This document shows, piece after piece, positions 33,801-45,352 of a stretch of DNA of 64,000 nucleotides. Source of the stretch: Bryoerythrophyllum caledonicum (lineage: Eukaryota > Streptophyta > Bryopsida > Pottiales > Pottiaceae); the NCBI GenBank assembly GCA_963971425.1, contig OZ020517.1, positions 14,386,501-14,450,500 of the forward strand, given 5' to 3'. Made by a program: the position numbers and the translations under genes. Each line of letters starts with the position of its first letter. Positions within the stretch are counted from its first letter, which is position 1. The notes beneath the pieces were generated by a model. It was given only the letters and a program-made list of their open reading frames with translations, was not told the origin of the DNA and ran no database searches.

Positions 33801-36260
33801 TGAAGCATGTGCATCAGCTCCATCGCCTGATGTGAGGACATGCTCCTTATATGAAAGAAAACCTGTGACATATAAGTTCAAGCGTAAACTTGACGAGCTC
33901 CTATGCAAACACATGTTTTCCATGTTAGTATTCCAATCTTCAAAAACATTGAATGAATTGTCTGCCTTTGTTTCTGCACAGGCAGCAAAAGCATGGGCGT
34001 TATACGAGGAAATGAAGAATGTGGAGGGCATAGTTCCAAACGCACAAACTTACAATCATCTTATTACGGCCTCATGCAAGGTAAGTAGCTTGTGCACGAT
34101 CTCTCTCCACAGCACTTCCTTCATTAGTTGATGCTTCGGTCCTCCTTGTTCTTGTTACGTAGACGTCATTATTTTTCGCTTTGGGCACGTGTTCGTTAAC
34201 AGTACTTCACCCCAAGTTCATTTCTGGCAATCATTTTTGTTTGGTGGCATTTATTTCAAACCAAGACTCTTGTTTGTGTTGAGGATGCCATCGTTCATGA
34301 ACTTTTTCGTTTATCTTGGTCAAGCACTGGTGGTGGTTGAAAAGGAATTTTGTTGATTTTTTATCATGTTCCTGTATGGCTTGCAGGGAGGGGACAACGC
34401 AGGAGCTTTGAAGGCTTATGAACTGATGCAAAGCATGGGTTTCCAAAGAGCTGTGACGTCTGCTACTTTCAATAAGCTCATTCTATCTGCCAGTCGAACA
34501 GAGGGTCTGGAAAGTGCTCTTCAGGTTCGTTATTTGGTTAGGGAACAAACTTTGAAGGGACTCCGACTTAAAAAGACGTGGGACCTCTCTTGATTATTTA
34601 AAGTTCGCCACTTAAAAAGAAACCACAAGAAATCAGAATGCATCTTAGTCAAGAAGAGAGTTGAATTTAGATTGTCTGATTCTATGGTTGGGTTTTCTGC
34701 AGATGTACAGGAAAATGCTGGACTCTGGGTATAAGCCTGATGCCATAACCTACAGCACTCTGGTGACTGCTTGCAATCGGGAGGATAACCTTGAGCAAGC
34801 TCTCTTAGTGAGTCAAGAGATGGAGGAACTAGGTGTCAAACCCAATCAGGTCCGCAAAATTTTCTTCATCATAAGCTTCTGAGACTATATAATCACTACA
34901 ATATACATGTTCGCTAAGGTTGTTACTGTGAGTCTTTAGTCATGTGTTTCATGACAATGCACGCTTGCCTGTTCTCGTCGTGGAACGAGAACCCTTTTTA
35001 AGTAGATTGCTTGTCGTTGCGCTTGAAGAGGGTTTTTTTGGCGCACAAATGGCAAGGCTAATGATTCGTTTAAAATCGTGCTTTTTAGGTGGTGCAACAC
35101 TCTCTTATTGGAGCTTACGGACAGGCAGGACAATGGGAAGACGCGATTGCTACATTCAGGGCTCTACAAGAAGGAGAGGTAATTGACAGGCCATTTTATT
35201 TCCAAATTAGTTGCTTTTTGTCGAGCCAAAACATGAATATGCTGTTCTACTGTACACACTCAAAAAATTGCTTGGAAAATATTGTTGATTCTTACTTTTT
35301 TGCCCTGGGGATCGTTATGTGTTAATACTGAGGTTTGATTGATTCATTGCAGGAGCAACTGACATCAGTCTCATACAGCATCATCTTTGACGCATGTTTT
35401 GGAAAGGGAGGTTCTGAAGCAGTACTGAATCGTACAAAGTCTGGAAAGCTGGAGATTACCTCTGGTGAGTCAGATTTTTTTATGATACAAGAGATGTTCA
35501 GTGATATCTCCACATTGCTATTGGGAAAAGTTTTCAGTACCTGTCACTAACTCTTTTGACCTTAATGTAAGCGTACTCGAAACTGTTCGTATGGCAGGTA
35601 TTGAAGCTGCAATTAGTTTATATGAAGAGGCAGTGGAGGTCGGGTTTTTTACAAATTTCACCCAGGCCGATCTTGCCAGGTCAGCTCCACCATATTTACA
35701 CGCTCACTATCAGATCTAGATTTATTTACTTTCCAGATCAATCAAAGCGGGAATAAGTTTATTCTGAACTTTCTATTTGATTTGTCATGGTTGGCTCCAG
35801 ATGTGATGTGCGGACCACAAGTATCTCAGGGACTGTTGTGACACTTTTGACTTGGCTCCTGCGCATCGGAGAGGAGCCCCCCGCTTCAGATCTTCTCATA
35901 ATCACTGGCGTGAAGAAGAACCTGGTACTTGCATTTTTATTTCTGTGTTTATCTGTGATTTAATTCTTGCACATTCTTCCTTGCTTCCTTCAATACATCC
36001 GCACTTCTTCCTCTACTTCCTCCCAACCCTACCCATTCGTTGGACCACAAAATGTGCAGGGTGCAGGAAAACCGAAGAAGGTCAGGTACACGAAGAATCA
36101 CACTGTGGCTTTAAGCACACTCGATGCTGTAGGATTATCGTGCAAGCCTTTGAATACTGCCACCATGCAAGCATTGACCGTAACCGGAGCTGAACTCAAG
36201 AAGTGGCTTGAAGATACACAAGGAGAAGCTGTTGTGGATGCTGTTGCAGAGACACAATAA
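30839..36260 (+). CDS. P-class pentatricopeptide repeat protein with C-terminal SMR-like region
   Basis: Predicted to bind organellar RNA and help its processing, stability or translation. The assembled model has 18 exons and 711 codons: 30839-30880, 31442-31542, 31612-31780, 31931-31987, 32056-32251, 32448-32518, 32716-32817, 33103-33190, 33349-33464, 33631-33831, 33982-34080, 34387-34524, 34703-34849, 35089-35178, 35353-35464, 35598-35679, 35801-35924, 36060-36260. All junctions keep frame with GT/AG; the start of exon 5 could also be 32083. The N-terminus is rich in Ser and Arg with few acids, fitting a chloroplast or mitochondrial transit peptide. A basic, Gly/Arg-rich linker follows. At least seven PPR motifs run through exons 5-13, with helix-turn signatures such as GVKPGVLTYNTLIS, GINPDVVTYTALM and GYKPDAITYSTLV. 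The last exons read DVRTTSISG, then DLLIITGVKK, like an SMR domain without LDLH. The exact orthologue is uncertain. Confidence 0.85.
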
Positions 36261-36772
36261 GTTGACACACAACAGAGACGAGGACGTGAACATTCGAGTG
36301 TGCAGATCGCATCATCTCGGGGAAGTGATTTCCGAATCCATGTATTTTTTTCCCCCAGCAACGCTTCTGTATTATACAAGCTGGGCATTTGGTTGAGCAT
36401 GTGTGGGCTGTAGAACAACCGTGTCTGTAGTGCTCATGATTATTTTGCTGGGTGGCTAGATTCAACATATCATGTATATCTCCTCATATCCTGGCTTCAG
36501 TTTTCAGCAGATTTGCTTGTACGAAGGAAGCACTGTATATCAGAATACTGCCCTGCACATGTAAGTGGCAAGGACGCTGTATCCAATATGGAGTGGCTTT
36601 ATCAAAGTGATATTCACTTGGTACGTAATTCTTCAAAAACTTTCTCGTCTCCAAATATTGCACACGTTTGAAACTATGTTCAGAGTAGCTTTCTCAACAT
36701 TGGCTTTAGAGTATATTGACTTGCTTTATCCAGAATTGTTACAATGTCATCAATATGCTTGATATTGGCACA
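36261..36772. other. Convergent 3' flanks
   Basis: The spacer lies between the stop codons of the PPR gene (+) and the exonuclease gene (-). It is presumably shared 3' untranslated sequence. No clear gene. Confidence 0.4.
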
Positions 36773-38437
36773 TCATTTCATGACAAACATGAAACGGCTA
36801 AATTCATTTGTAGCCTGTTGCATCGGAGGCCAGCCACTACTAGATTCCTCGCTCTTCGACACATGATTGGAAAAGGTTTCTAAAATCTGCGTCAAAACGC
36901 AAAATCGTGAATTAGCGTCCCATACCGGTACACTTTCACTGCAAGATACATATTTCATAAGGAACCAAAGGGACTGCTGACATCCAGTTCGCACCTGATG
37001 TAAATAAAGGGATGCAAAAGCGTCTGTGGCTGCATACTGAAGCTGTGGCGATGAAAGAGGGCAGGCTTCCCAATCTCCGCAACGAATACTTGATACTTTT
37101 TCTACCTGTTTCCAATTAACCATCCAGCGGCCCAAATCAGTGGTTGATGTCTTTCACATCTGCAGAATTTACTCAATGAATAGTATACCAAAAGAGACGC
37201 CATGAATAGTACTAGTCTCTCTCCTTTCGATGAAAAGAGAGCGATATCTTATTCAAACTTCAGTGACTCCTCTAGTGAAGATTTAGGGTTTACCTTTTTA
37301 CATGTAAGCTCTTCTGCAAGAGAGGAGAGACTCCACGACTGCCATCGTCTTCCAAGCTTCTGGTTGGCCAGTTGAGCCAGATCCACCACTCCTCGCGTCT
37401 GTATTCCATAATCACTCTGCAGCTTTGACGCATCTCCACGTGACCCAACTCCTGTCTGCCAACTGATTGCCAAGTCAGGTGACCGCAACCTCTCAACCCT
37501 AAACCCTAAACCCCTGAACCCTAAATGAGGGGTTACCTTTAGGATAGAAGGGTCCTCCAAAAGCGTGGCAAGAGAAGGTGGGATTCCGGAGTGTATGATC
37601 TGCAACACATCACACCTGCTGGAGTCGAGACAGAACTGCACAACCGCCACCTTCCCTGCACCTCCACCTGACCTCACACCCACACCTCATGAGAAAAGTA
37701 CTAAAACTGTAGAGTCCAAGAATCAGGAAAGAGACAGACCTCTCTGAAACGAAGTCTTCCACTCCAAGTCGAAGCCCACTGCAACGTTCCCTGGTCGTTT
37801 AGAGGTGATCGTATTCCAAATCTCATGAGCAGCTGCGTCGACCTCTGCGAAGGTCGTGCTGTACACAATCCGGCCCTTGAATTGCAGGGACTGAGACCTC
37901 GAGCGCACATTCTCTACAAGGCATAACACACAACTGGAACTAGGTTTTAGGTTGGTCTCATACACACTAGGGTTTGATGAGCACTTCGACATCCATTACT
38001 CTCATAGAGTAGGGTTTAGGGTTCAACAGCCCAACCATCAGCAGCAGCATTACCTTGACACATGAACCGAGCCTGCGCCCATGAATCCGTCAGCTGGCTC
38101 AGATTGGTTTGCGCCACCACCGGCTTCACCTCTGGCTCGATCTTCACGGGGATCGCACCTTCCGTCGCCTTCTTCTTCTTCTGGCTCCAAGCAGGCAACG
38201 TCCTGCGCGGCCTTGTCGCAGCATCCTCACATGCTGGATTCGTCCCTTCCGCACTGCATGCCAGATTGTGGAATCACTTAAAAGCTCAAACCCTAAACCC
38301 TGAGACATGAAACTCTAGCAGATTACCCACCTGGGAGTGCGATGCGAAGTGGCCGCCGCGAGGGCTTGTTCGATGGCGTCCCATTCCTCGGCGTCCACCC
38401 ACTCCACCGGGATCGGCGATCGCTCCTCAACCGCCAT
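36773..38437 (-). CDS. WRN-like 3'-5' exonuclease (DEDDy family)
   Basis: The assembled model has seven exons (38437-38331, 38202-38054, 37913-37740, 37655-37537, 37455-37294, 37105-36995, 36886-36773) and 311 codons plus stop, close to plant Werner exonucleases of about 290 residues. Motif Exo I is VGFDLEWK in exon 3. Exo II lies in exons 4-5, in a TGVGSRGDASKLQ block followed by VVDLAQLANQKL. Exo III is LQYAATDAFASLYL in exon 6, giving the YxxxD signature. The N-terminus is acidic, then Lys-rich (SQKKKKATEG), a possible nuclear signal. The protein would trim 3' ends of DNA in repair or recombination and lacks the helicase half of human WRN, as in plants. Four of its six introns carry AAACCCT / AGGGTTT motifs. 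It is convergent with the PPR gene and lies downstream of SDP6 on the same strand. Confidence 0.85.
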
Positions 38438-38917
38438 CAGTACGCATCCTCATGGCAATCTCATTATCTAAGTTGAAACTACCCATGGAACAACGTCAAA
38501 AGGGAAGCACAGTCACTCCTCGGCAGACCGTCACTATCTTCTAATTTTCGAGAGCTTCAAGGCTGGAATCTATGATTAATGAAATGAGGATGAACATCAG
38601 ACCGTGACAATGATTCAGTATGTTGGATTCACATGGCAGACGGGGTTGAGGAGAGAAACATTCGTATTAATTGATTTGCGCAATAAGAGTCGAAACAATT
38701 TGAGAGTAAATGAAGTGTTGCAGAGCACAGCTGTGAGAGAATACGTCCTGAACACCTTTCTTTCGAGCAAGGAATAGTACTATCAGCTAAGGTATTTTTC
38801 CTGTACAAACCAGGATTGCGAAACCAGGCAACACGCCGCAATCAGGCAGCAGGCTTGGCCATGGAATTCGCAACGGTATCTATCTACAAACTGGAGATGA
38901 GATGAGATGAGATGGGA
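38438..38917. other. Spacer between exonuclease start and SDP6 stop
   Basis: About 480 bp that must hold the SDP6 3' end and the exonuclease promoter. No gene or clear signal was identified. Confidence 0.4.
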
Positions 38918-40843
38918 TCAGGCGTGCATTTGCGAGTGCTTGCCGTCATGGAACTGGGCATTCTGCGCAGACTTGAACGTCTCCAGGAACGCTCTGGCAT
39001 CCCCCATCTCCATCTTCTTCCGGTGCCTGTCCCAGCGATGCTCCGCAGCCAGGATTTCAATCACTCTGGGTAGCGCGAGCGTCGCGGCGTTCGTGTCCAG
39101 GAACGCAAGCCGGGCGCGTCGCGCAATGAAGTCCACAACCGACTCGCAGTACTCGTACCGAGCGCAGTAGGCCACCTCGGCTTCCAAGTAAGGGTAGCCG
39201 TGCGCAAGGCGCTTCCCGAGGCCCTCCTCCTGCGCAATCTGCGCAACGCGGGGCGCCAGGCCGCCGTAGGAGTCCACCAGGTGCTTGGCAGCGGCGGAGT
39301 CCATCGCGCCCGGCACGATCTTCCCGCCGTAGCTCCGCTTCATGCGCAGGTACGACTGGGAGAGCACGGTGAAGAACGCGGGGTCCCATCCATACGCGCC
39401 CATGAGGGGAAGCTCATGCGTGAGACAGCTCTGTCGCTGGTGGAGCGAGCCGGTCCTCACGGCCGCGTCCACCGCGTCCTGCGCCATGCTGCGGTACGTC
39501 GTCCACTTGCCGCCCGTGACAGTCACCAACCCATCGGGATCCACACAGACGACATGATCTCGCGAGATGGACGCTGTGTCTGTGTCCTTCACGTTGGGAT
39601 CCGTCGCCAGGGGGCGGATCCCGCTCCAGGCCGACATGACATCTGACCTGCGCACCTTCACAGTAAGGTAGTCGCTGATGGCGTCCAGGATGAACTGAAT
39701 CTCCTCCTCGTGCGGCTCCGGGCGCATGGTGAGCGCCGCGGCGGAGTCCGTGGTGCCCGCCACCGTGCGCCCCAGCCAGGGCAGCATGAACACCACGCGG
39801 CCGTCCTTCGTCTTCGGCACGATGAGCCCCATGTGGTCCGGGGAGTAGTAATCCGGGAGCACAATATGGACGCCGCTGGAGGGCGAGATGATCTTGGACT
39901 CTATCACGTCCGCGAGCGTGCGGACCTCGTCACAGAACGGCCCTGCCGCGTTCACCACGACACTGGCGTAGACGTCGAACTCTTTGTTCGTGAGGTTATT
40001 CCGGATGCGTGCTCCGATGATCTTCCCCGAGGCGGGATCCTTCTTGAGCGCCACGGCCTCGGCGTGATTCAGCACCGCCGCGCCTGCCAGCGCCGCGGTG
40101 CAAGCTATCGCGACGTTGAGGCGCGAGTCATTCATCTGACCGTCGTAGTACACGACCGTCCCCTTGAGCGTCTTCTGGAGGCTGTTCTTGAGCGCGAGCG
40201 TGGGGAATGCCTCCATACTTTCCTTCTTGGAGAAGTAGCGCGAGAGATGGAGCATGCGCGTGCCGGCCACCAGGTCGTACGCCTTGAGCCCCACCCAGTA
40301 ATACGGAAGCTCCCACCACTCGTAGCAGGGCGTCATCGTCGGCAGCGACTTGCAGAGATGCGGCGCGTTCTGGAGGATCTGCGCGCGCTCCTCTAACGCG
40401 TGGAACACGAGCCTCAGCTGCCCATAGTCCAGCTTGAAGAACGCCTTCTCCAAATACCTTACCCCGCCGTGCACCAGCTTCGTCGACCGCGACGAAGTCC
40501 CCGCCGCGAAGTCGTCGCGCTCCACCAGCCCCACGCGCAGCCCGCGCGTCACGGCGTCCAACGCCACACCGCACCCTGTCGCACCGCCTCCAACCACGAG
40601 CACGTCCAAGGGATCAGAACGCGACGCCCCGCGCAGGCTCGCCTCCTGTGCACTCCGCGAAGGGACCTTCCAATCGGCCGACACCATGCGCTCCGCCACC
40701 ACGGCGGCCGCCGCGCTCCGTGCTTGCACTGGATCGCTGCTGCTCACGTAGGACCCCGTCCACGCCGCCCCTGCCGTCGCCACGGCCGTCGTCGCCAGAG
40801 CTGCATGCAGAATCCCCTTCCGAAGCCGCGTTACCCCGGCCAT
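38918..40843 (-). CDS. SDP6: FAD-dependent glycerol-3-phosphate dehydrogenase, mitochondrial
   Basis: Oxidises glycerol 3-phosphate to dihydroxyacetone phosphate and passes electrons through FAD to ubiquinone at the mitochondrial inner membrane; in plants SDP6 is needed to use glycerol from oil breakdown. The frame is a single uninterrupted 641 codons, close to the usual 630. Residues 1-40 form an Ala-rich, Arg-containing targeting sequence with a hydrophobic stretch. DVLVVGGGATGCGVALD at about 80-96 is the FAD-binding Rossmann turn. GTSSRSTKLVHGGVRYLE, then VVNAAGPFCDEVR, SSGVHIVLPDYYSP and TVTGGKWTTYRSMAQDAVD follow as in the family, and the C-terminal domain ends FLETFKSAQNAQF. No intron is present and the gene is much richer in G and C than its spliced neighbours. 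The long frames opposite it are by-products of that composition. Confidence 0.97.
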   Translation of the reverse strand: MAGVTRLRKGILHAALATTAVATAGAAWTGSYVSSSDPVQARSAAAAVVAERMVSADWKVPSRSAQEASLRGASRSDPLDVLVVGGGATGCGVALDAVTRGLRVGLVERDDFAAGTSSRSTKLVHGGVRYLEKAFFKLDYGQLRLVFHALEERAQILQNAPHLCKSLPTMTPCYEWWELPYYWVGLKAYDLVAGTRMLHLSRYFSKKESMEAFPTLALKNSLQKTLKGTVVYYDGQMNDSRLNVAIACTAALAGAAVLNHAEAVALKKDPASGKIIGARIRNNLTNKEFDVYASVVVNAAGPFCDEVRTLADVIESKIISPSSGVHIVLPDYYSPDHMGLIVPKTKDGRVVFMLPWLGRTVAGTTDSAAALTMRPEPHEEEIQFILDAISDYLTVKVRRSDVMSAWSGIRPLATDPNVKDTDTASISRDHVVCVDPDGLVTVTGGKWTTYRSMAQDAVDAAVRTGSLHQRQSCLTHELPLMGAYGWDPAFFTVLSQSYLRMKRSYGGKIVPGAMDSAAAKHLVDSYGGLAPRVAQIAQEEGLGKRLAHGYPYLEAEVAYCARYEYCESVVDFIARRARLAFLDTNAATLALPRVIEILAAEHRWDRHRKKMEMGDARAFLETFKSAQNAQFHDGKHSQMHA

Positions 40844-41443
40844 CTCGCGCGCTTCTCCCTTCCTCTCTCCTCTTCACTTCATCACATCAAAAACCCTAAC
40901 AAACAAATCCGCACATCCAGCACATTAGACGTGATATGATCCCCCCCCCCTCATCCGTAGACCAAGAGCACTAGAAGAGGAAAAAACCAGACACGAACTC
41001 CCCCTCAGCTGCAAAACCAAACACATTCCCATCTCCCAAAACCCGAACAATCAAACACACTAGAAAACGCCAAACTCCAAACCCTAAAAAACCAAAAAGC
41101 ATTCACTCGATCAGAGAAGACCTTTCCCCGGCTACAAGGCTCCCCAATCACGCTAATCCTCAAAACACCCCGAAACCCACACACGAACCCCCCGGAAAAA
41201 CAGAACCCGATCGCGCATCCACAACAAACCCTACGAATTCCACAATCACAACCAAAGCAGAAACCCATACCGATTGAAGGGAAGACGACCTGCATCCCGA
41301 CGCTCTGTCTGGATCCGTTTCGAGATCAAACTGATGAGCTCCTGGAAACATACATGCAGATGAGTACTGCGTCGAGGTTTATGGACGAGGTGGTGGCTAT
41401 GGAAGCTACTGTCTGTCTATCTAGGTAGCGGCAGAGAGATAAG
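40844..41443. other. SDP6 upstream region
   Basis: Probable 5' untranslated region and promoter of SDP6. It contains AAACCCTAA-like telo-box motifs (near 40890 and 41080) and a C10 run near 40939. The short open frames here are not supported. Confidence 0.35.
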
Positions 41444-44284
41444 ATGAGCTCGGGGAAAGTGAACTCCTTCGATCGCCATGGCGCGTGTGCGCGTTGGGTG
41501 TGTGCGCATGCTTTGTTGGGAAGAGAGAGTGAGGAAGACGACGATGGAGAGTCGTCGGATTCCGCCGCCGCGACTGGCCTCCCTCTAAATTTGGCGACGG
41601 TTTGGGGTTTTCTAAATTTGGTGGTTGCTATTTGGATTGGGTTCTGTTTTTAGCGTTTCGTGATCCTGGATCTCTACATGTGTGATAGAATTGGTTTCTA
41701 TGCGGTTTATTTTTGGCACACACAAGTTGCTTTATAGGCAACTTGCGAGGGTCCCGTCATGTAGAAGAAGGTTTCATTGCCGGGCCGGATTCGGTTCCTC
41801 TGTTGGATCCTTCAAATCGCCACCGTCAATTAATTAAAAAATATATATATATTTTTTATTTTTTATTTTTAAAAAAAATTGTTTTGAGAAAATATATTTT
41901 CTTTAAAAAAAAATTGTTTTGTTTTTTGAAAAATTAAAAATACTCCTTCCTTTTGGATATGCACCCAAAGAAAGGGATTTGGTCAAATAAAGTAAATAAA
42001 AACCTTTTTCCTATCGTCAAAATAGGAAGAGGAATTAGAAGTTGCATATATATGAAAAAAAAAAACTCTCTTTTATTTTAGACCTATCAAAAATAAGAGA
42101 AAAGGGAAAAAAAAATATGAAAATAGAAAAAATACTCTTTCTTTATATTTTTATTTTAAATGTAGTAAGGAAAGAAAACATATAAAGTAAATATATGAAA
42201 CCTATTTTTCTTTAAACTAGGAAAGAAACAAAGACAAAGGCTTGACACATGTGCTTCTATAATTTTTAGTTGAGCCTTGTAAAAATCTAAGATACTTAGA
42301 AATTGAAAATTTAGCCCTAGAATCTGGCCCCAACACTTTACATTGACTAGGGCCAAGATGATGAATTTGAAATCCAGCCCTAGAATCCGGCCTCAATGCT
42401 TTACATTATTTTGGGCCGGATGGAAGAATTGGGGCCGGATAGAAGGCCGGATTGAAGGCAAATCCGGCCGGCCTTCCATCCAACCCCAGGCCTACTGTAA
42501 ACCGGCCCTTATTGGAAAAGTAATATCTTGAAATGATCTCCCAAATGAAAGGTGTTAGTTGAAGAATTTTCAATCCGAAGGTGTAAGTCTCGGTAAAATT
42601 GAATACATTTTTGTATCATACAAAGTAAAATATGTGCATGAATGTGCGTCATGGTACCCTAAGCTCCAACCCTTGAGAAGATATTCTAACCTTTCATGTG
42701 CATGGTTTGGATTAAGATTTCTTATGAAATTGTGATCACAAAGAATTATATGTACATTGTATGATTTGGATTTCTCGTTGCATAGTTTTTTTTTTATATG
42801 CTAAACACCTTCAACTCACCTATTTTTTTTGGGATAAGTACCTTACATCATATATATAGATAGGGATTAAGGTAGAGGTACTTGGAACAAGATTGTATTC
42901 AAATTACTAATACATACTCTCTTCCTTTGATTTAAGGCAAAGTGCACGATACATGCCTTATCTAGTTGAGCTCGAAAAAAAGGGGGTATATCCTATGGAA
43001 CTACAATTTTTTGCCTTAAAATGAAGGAAGGCAACAATTTGAGATCCATTTTTAGTTTCAAGTATTCCTATCTTATAATCCTTGACTATTTCTCATAAAA
43101 AAAAACCACTTTAAAACCACACATTCTAGTATTTAAAGAGTGGAAAAGAAAAACATAGTTATGTTCTCCATCTCCAACTATAAGATCTTAATCCATACTG
43201 CTAAAAAGCACATGCTCGTAATTCTTTTCAAAACTAGAACGACACAAATTACAAGATACAATACTCAATCATGTCCTTAACAAACTCTTTTAAGAGATGG
43301 CTTAAATTATTTTCAAGAAGTTTAATGAGAATAAAAATGATGTTCCTCCATAGCTCTTATCTTCTTGCATCTTTGTACAAAATCTAAAAAATTAGGAATA
43401 CATTTGCAATGATGGAAACATGCCTAGTATTTGACATGCAAGAAACAGTATGTTCACCCAAACAACCAAAAAAAGTGACGTTAAAAGTGAAAATAAAAAG
43501 TGACAATAAAGGGTAGAAATGATATTCATAGCGCAATTTGAATCTAAGTTTTATTGAATGATACACATCAAACAAACTTTGAAATTTGGTCAATATTGAA
43601 GGGCAAGAGAGTGCGTTGTTGATTCTCTTTTTCATTCAATTTCCACTTATAATTTGATCAAACGAGTTTGCACACACGTGCTCCACAAGTTAAACATGGA
43701 ATTAATTTTGTTTGGTAAAATTTGGACCTACTTTGGAGTTTATAATTATGTTGGTTGAAAGTCGATTGATTTTGTCGTGGATGAGTGGAGCAACAAAACT
43801 TACGACCACAAACTCTATTTTTAGTTGTTGTGAAACCACCACGTGACATTAAACCTTATTATGTAAAAAAATCTTTCATTCAGAGTAGAAATATGGCTCA
43901 TTTTCCGAGGTCACAAAACATGAATTATGTGCTTGTGAGGTAAACCCTTAACCCTTAAACGTCAATCAGAAACCATATGTACCGACACATATTTTACTCT
44001 GTAGGATACCAAAAAAAAAACGTATCGAAGTTTAGCAAGACTTACACCTTTGGATCGAAATTCTTCAACTAACATCTTCCATTTGGCAGTCATTTCAATA
44101 TGTTAACCTAATCATGTTCAAATACGACATTATACATGTAGAATATTGTGGCACCTTTTGAAGTTTCCGGGTTAAACAACATAACAAGCCACAACATACA
44201 TAACGTGGTACTTGAACATGTTAATGAGCTTTGAATTTCCTTCGCTTTGGGCTTTGAATTTCCTTTGCTGTTGCGGGAGGGAGT
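41444..44284. other. AT-rich intergenic region
   Basis: About 2.8 kb, with strongly A/T-rich low-complexity tracts near 41840-42170. A 69-codon plus-strand frame at 41444 has no family match. A repeat-rich patch is listed separately at 42300-42516. No gene recognised. Confidence 0.45.
42300..42516. repeat. GGCC-rich repeat patch
   Basis: CCCTAGAATCTGGCC...ACACTTTACATT (near 42314) is repeated as CCCTAGAATCCGGCC...TGCTTTACATT (near 42380). It is followed by several GGCCGGA units in both orientations, including the palindrome CCGGCCGG. It is probably a small non-autonomous transposon, but the ends are not clear. Confidence 0.45.
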
Positions 44285-45352
44285 TTGGGAGTCATGGTGA
44301 ATGCGCCGCGTCGCGCTCCAGGTGCGGGAAATCGCGCCACGCTTGCCATGGCAGCGTTCGCCGCACTCGCGCTCCTCCTGATCGCGTTTCGCTCGGGGCC
44401 TGTCGCGATGCGGGAGCAGGAGCAAGAGCTGGTGTTTCCTGTGTACTCCACGCTGTTGAGGCCGAGGCGGGAGGTTTGGAACGGGACGGAGCTGGTGTAC
44501 CAGGTGCCGGAGAATCCCCGCGCGGTGATGTTCCTGGCGCACGGGTGCAACTGCAAGGCGACGTTCTTCTGGGACAAGCATTTGGAGTGCGCGGAATGTT
44601 CCGGGGCGCCGGAGGAGCGGGCGTTCGTGATTCAGGCGCTGCACGCTTCGTACGCTGTGCTTGCGATCTCGAGCGAGCAGGCGTGCTGGCGTAAGGACGA
44701 CGAGCCGCGAGTGAAGCGCGTTCTGGAGAGCTGGATGGCGAGGTTGCACCTCAGGGAGCTTCCGGTGGTGGCGTTAGGGGCGTCCTCCGGAGGCTACTTC
44801 GTCTCCAGCCTGGCGCTCGTGGCGAAGTTCGATGCGCTCGTGGTGATGATCGCGGAAGGGAGCTTTCGGGCCGCTCCGAGTTTGCCGTATCCGCCGGTTC
44901 TGTTTGTGCACATGGTGAAGGACGAGGTCCGGGCGGCGCGGATTCGCGAGGTCATCCCGGTGTTGCGAGCAGCGGGAACTGAAGTGGATGAGATCCGGTG
45001 CGGGGAGATGCCAATCACCGACGACTTCTTCATGAGGCGGATCCCGTACGTTGATCTTGAGATGTCGGAGAGCTTGGTTGGAATTCTCGAGCGCCATGGC
45101 CACTTGGACTTGAGGCGGTACTTGAAGTCGGACGCGAGGTCATTGAATCTGAAACAAGATATGAGTGGGGGTTTGGGGGGCCGGGAGGTCTTGGACTCTC
45201 TGGCTTCGAAGAATGACGGCTGGGAGCATCATGTCCAGGAAGAGCTGAATGTCGCGTATGGTAATCACGAGTTCACAAGCCTGCCTACCACGAAGATCAT
45301 TGCGTGGGTGGAGTCGCATGTTCAGATGCCTCCCAACAACACCCGAAGTTAG
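44285..45352 (+). CDS. Alpha/beta-hydrolase-like protein with N-terminal membrane anchor
   Basis: A single-exon frame of 355 codons from ATG 44285, or 44294 if the second ATG is used. A basic N-terminus (APRRAPGAGNR) precedes a hydrophobic segment at about residues 20-36, typical of a signal anchor. VMFLAHGCNCKATFFWD looks like the strand and oxyanion region after strand 3. VVALGASSGGYF (about residues 158-169) is the nucleophile elbow G-x-S-x-G. A candidate histidine lies in GNHEFTSLP near residue 327. The substrate cannot be told. The Cys-rich patch after the first strand (CNCK, then CAECSG) is unusual. GC-rich and intronless like SDP6. It is convergent with the glycosyltransferase gene. 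Confidence 0.75.
   Translation: MGVMVNAPRRAPGAGNRATLAMAAFAALALLLIAFRSGPVAMREQEQELVFPVYSTLLRPRREVWNGTELVYQVPENPRAVMFLAHGCNCKATFFWDKHLECAECSGAPEERAFVIQALHASYAVLAISSEQACWRKDDEPRVKRVLESWMARLHLRELPVVALGASSGGYFVSSLALVAKFDALVVMIAEGSFRAAPSLPYPPVLFVHMVKDEVRAARIREVIPVLRAAGTEVDEIRCGEMPITDDFFMRRIPYVDLEMSESLVGILERHGHLDLRRYLKSDARSLNLKQDMSGGLGGREVLDSLASKNDGWEHHVQEELNVAYGNHEFTSLPTTKIIAWVESHVQMPPNNTRS

Noticed and set aside
37496..37526. Chromosome end or large interstitial telomere
   Set aside because: Only a few AAACCCT units are present, inside an intron of a spliced gene. Too short for a telomere or a fusion scar.
39710..40396. 228-codon plus-strand frame opposite SDP6
   Set aside because: It lies wholly antisense to a clear SDP6 gene, has no family pattern, and long antisense frames are expected in GC-rich DNA. 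The frames at 39200-39646, 40128-40574 and 40400-40939 are rejected for the same reason.
44108..44749. 213-codon minus-strand frame over the hydrolase start
   Set aside because: It is antisense to the better supported hydrolase frame and rich in Arg/His/Pro as expected from the reverse of a GC-rich gene.
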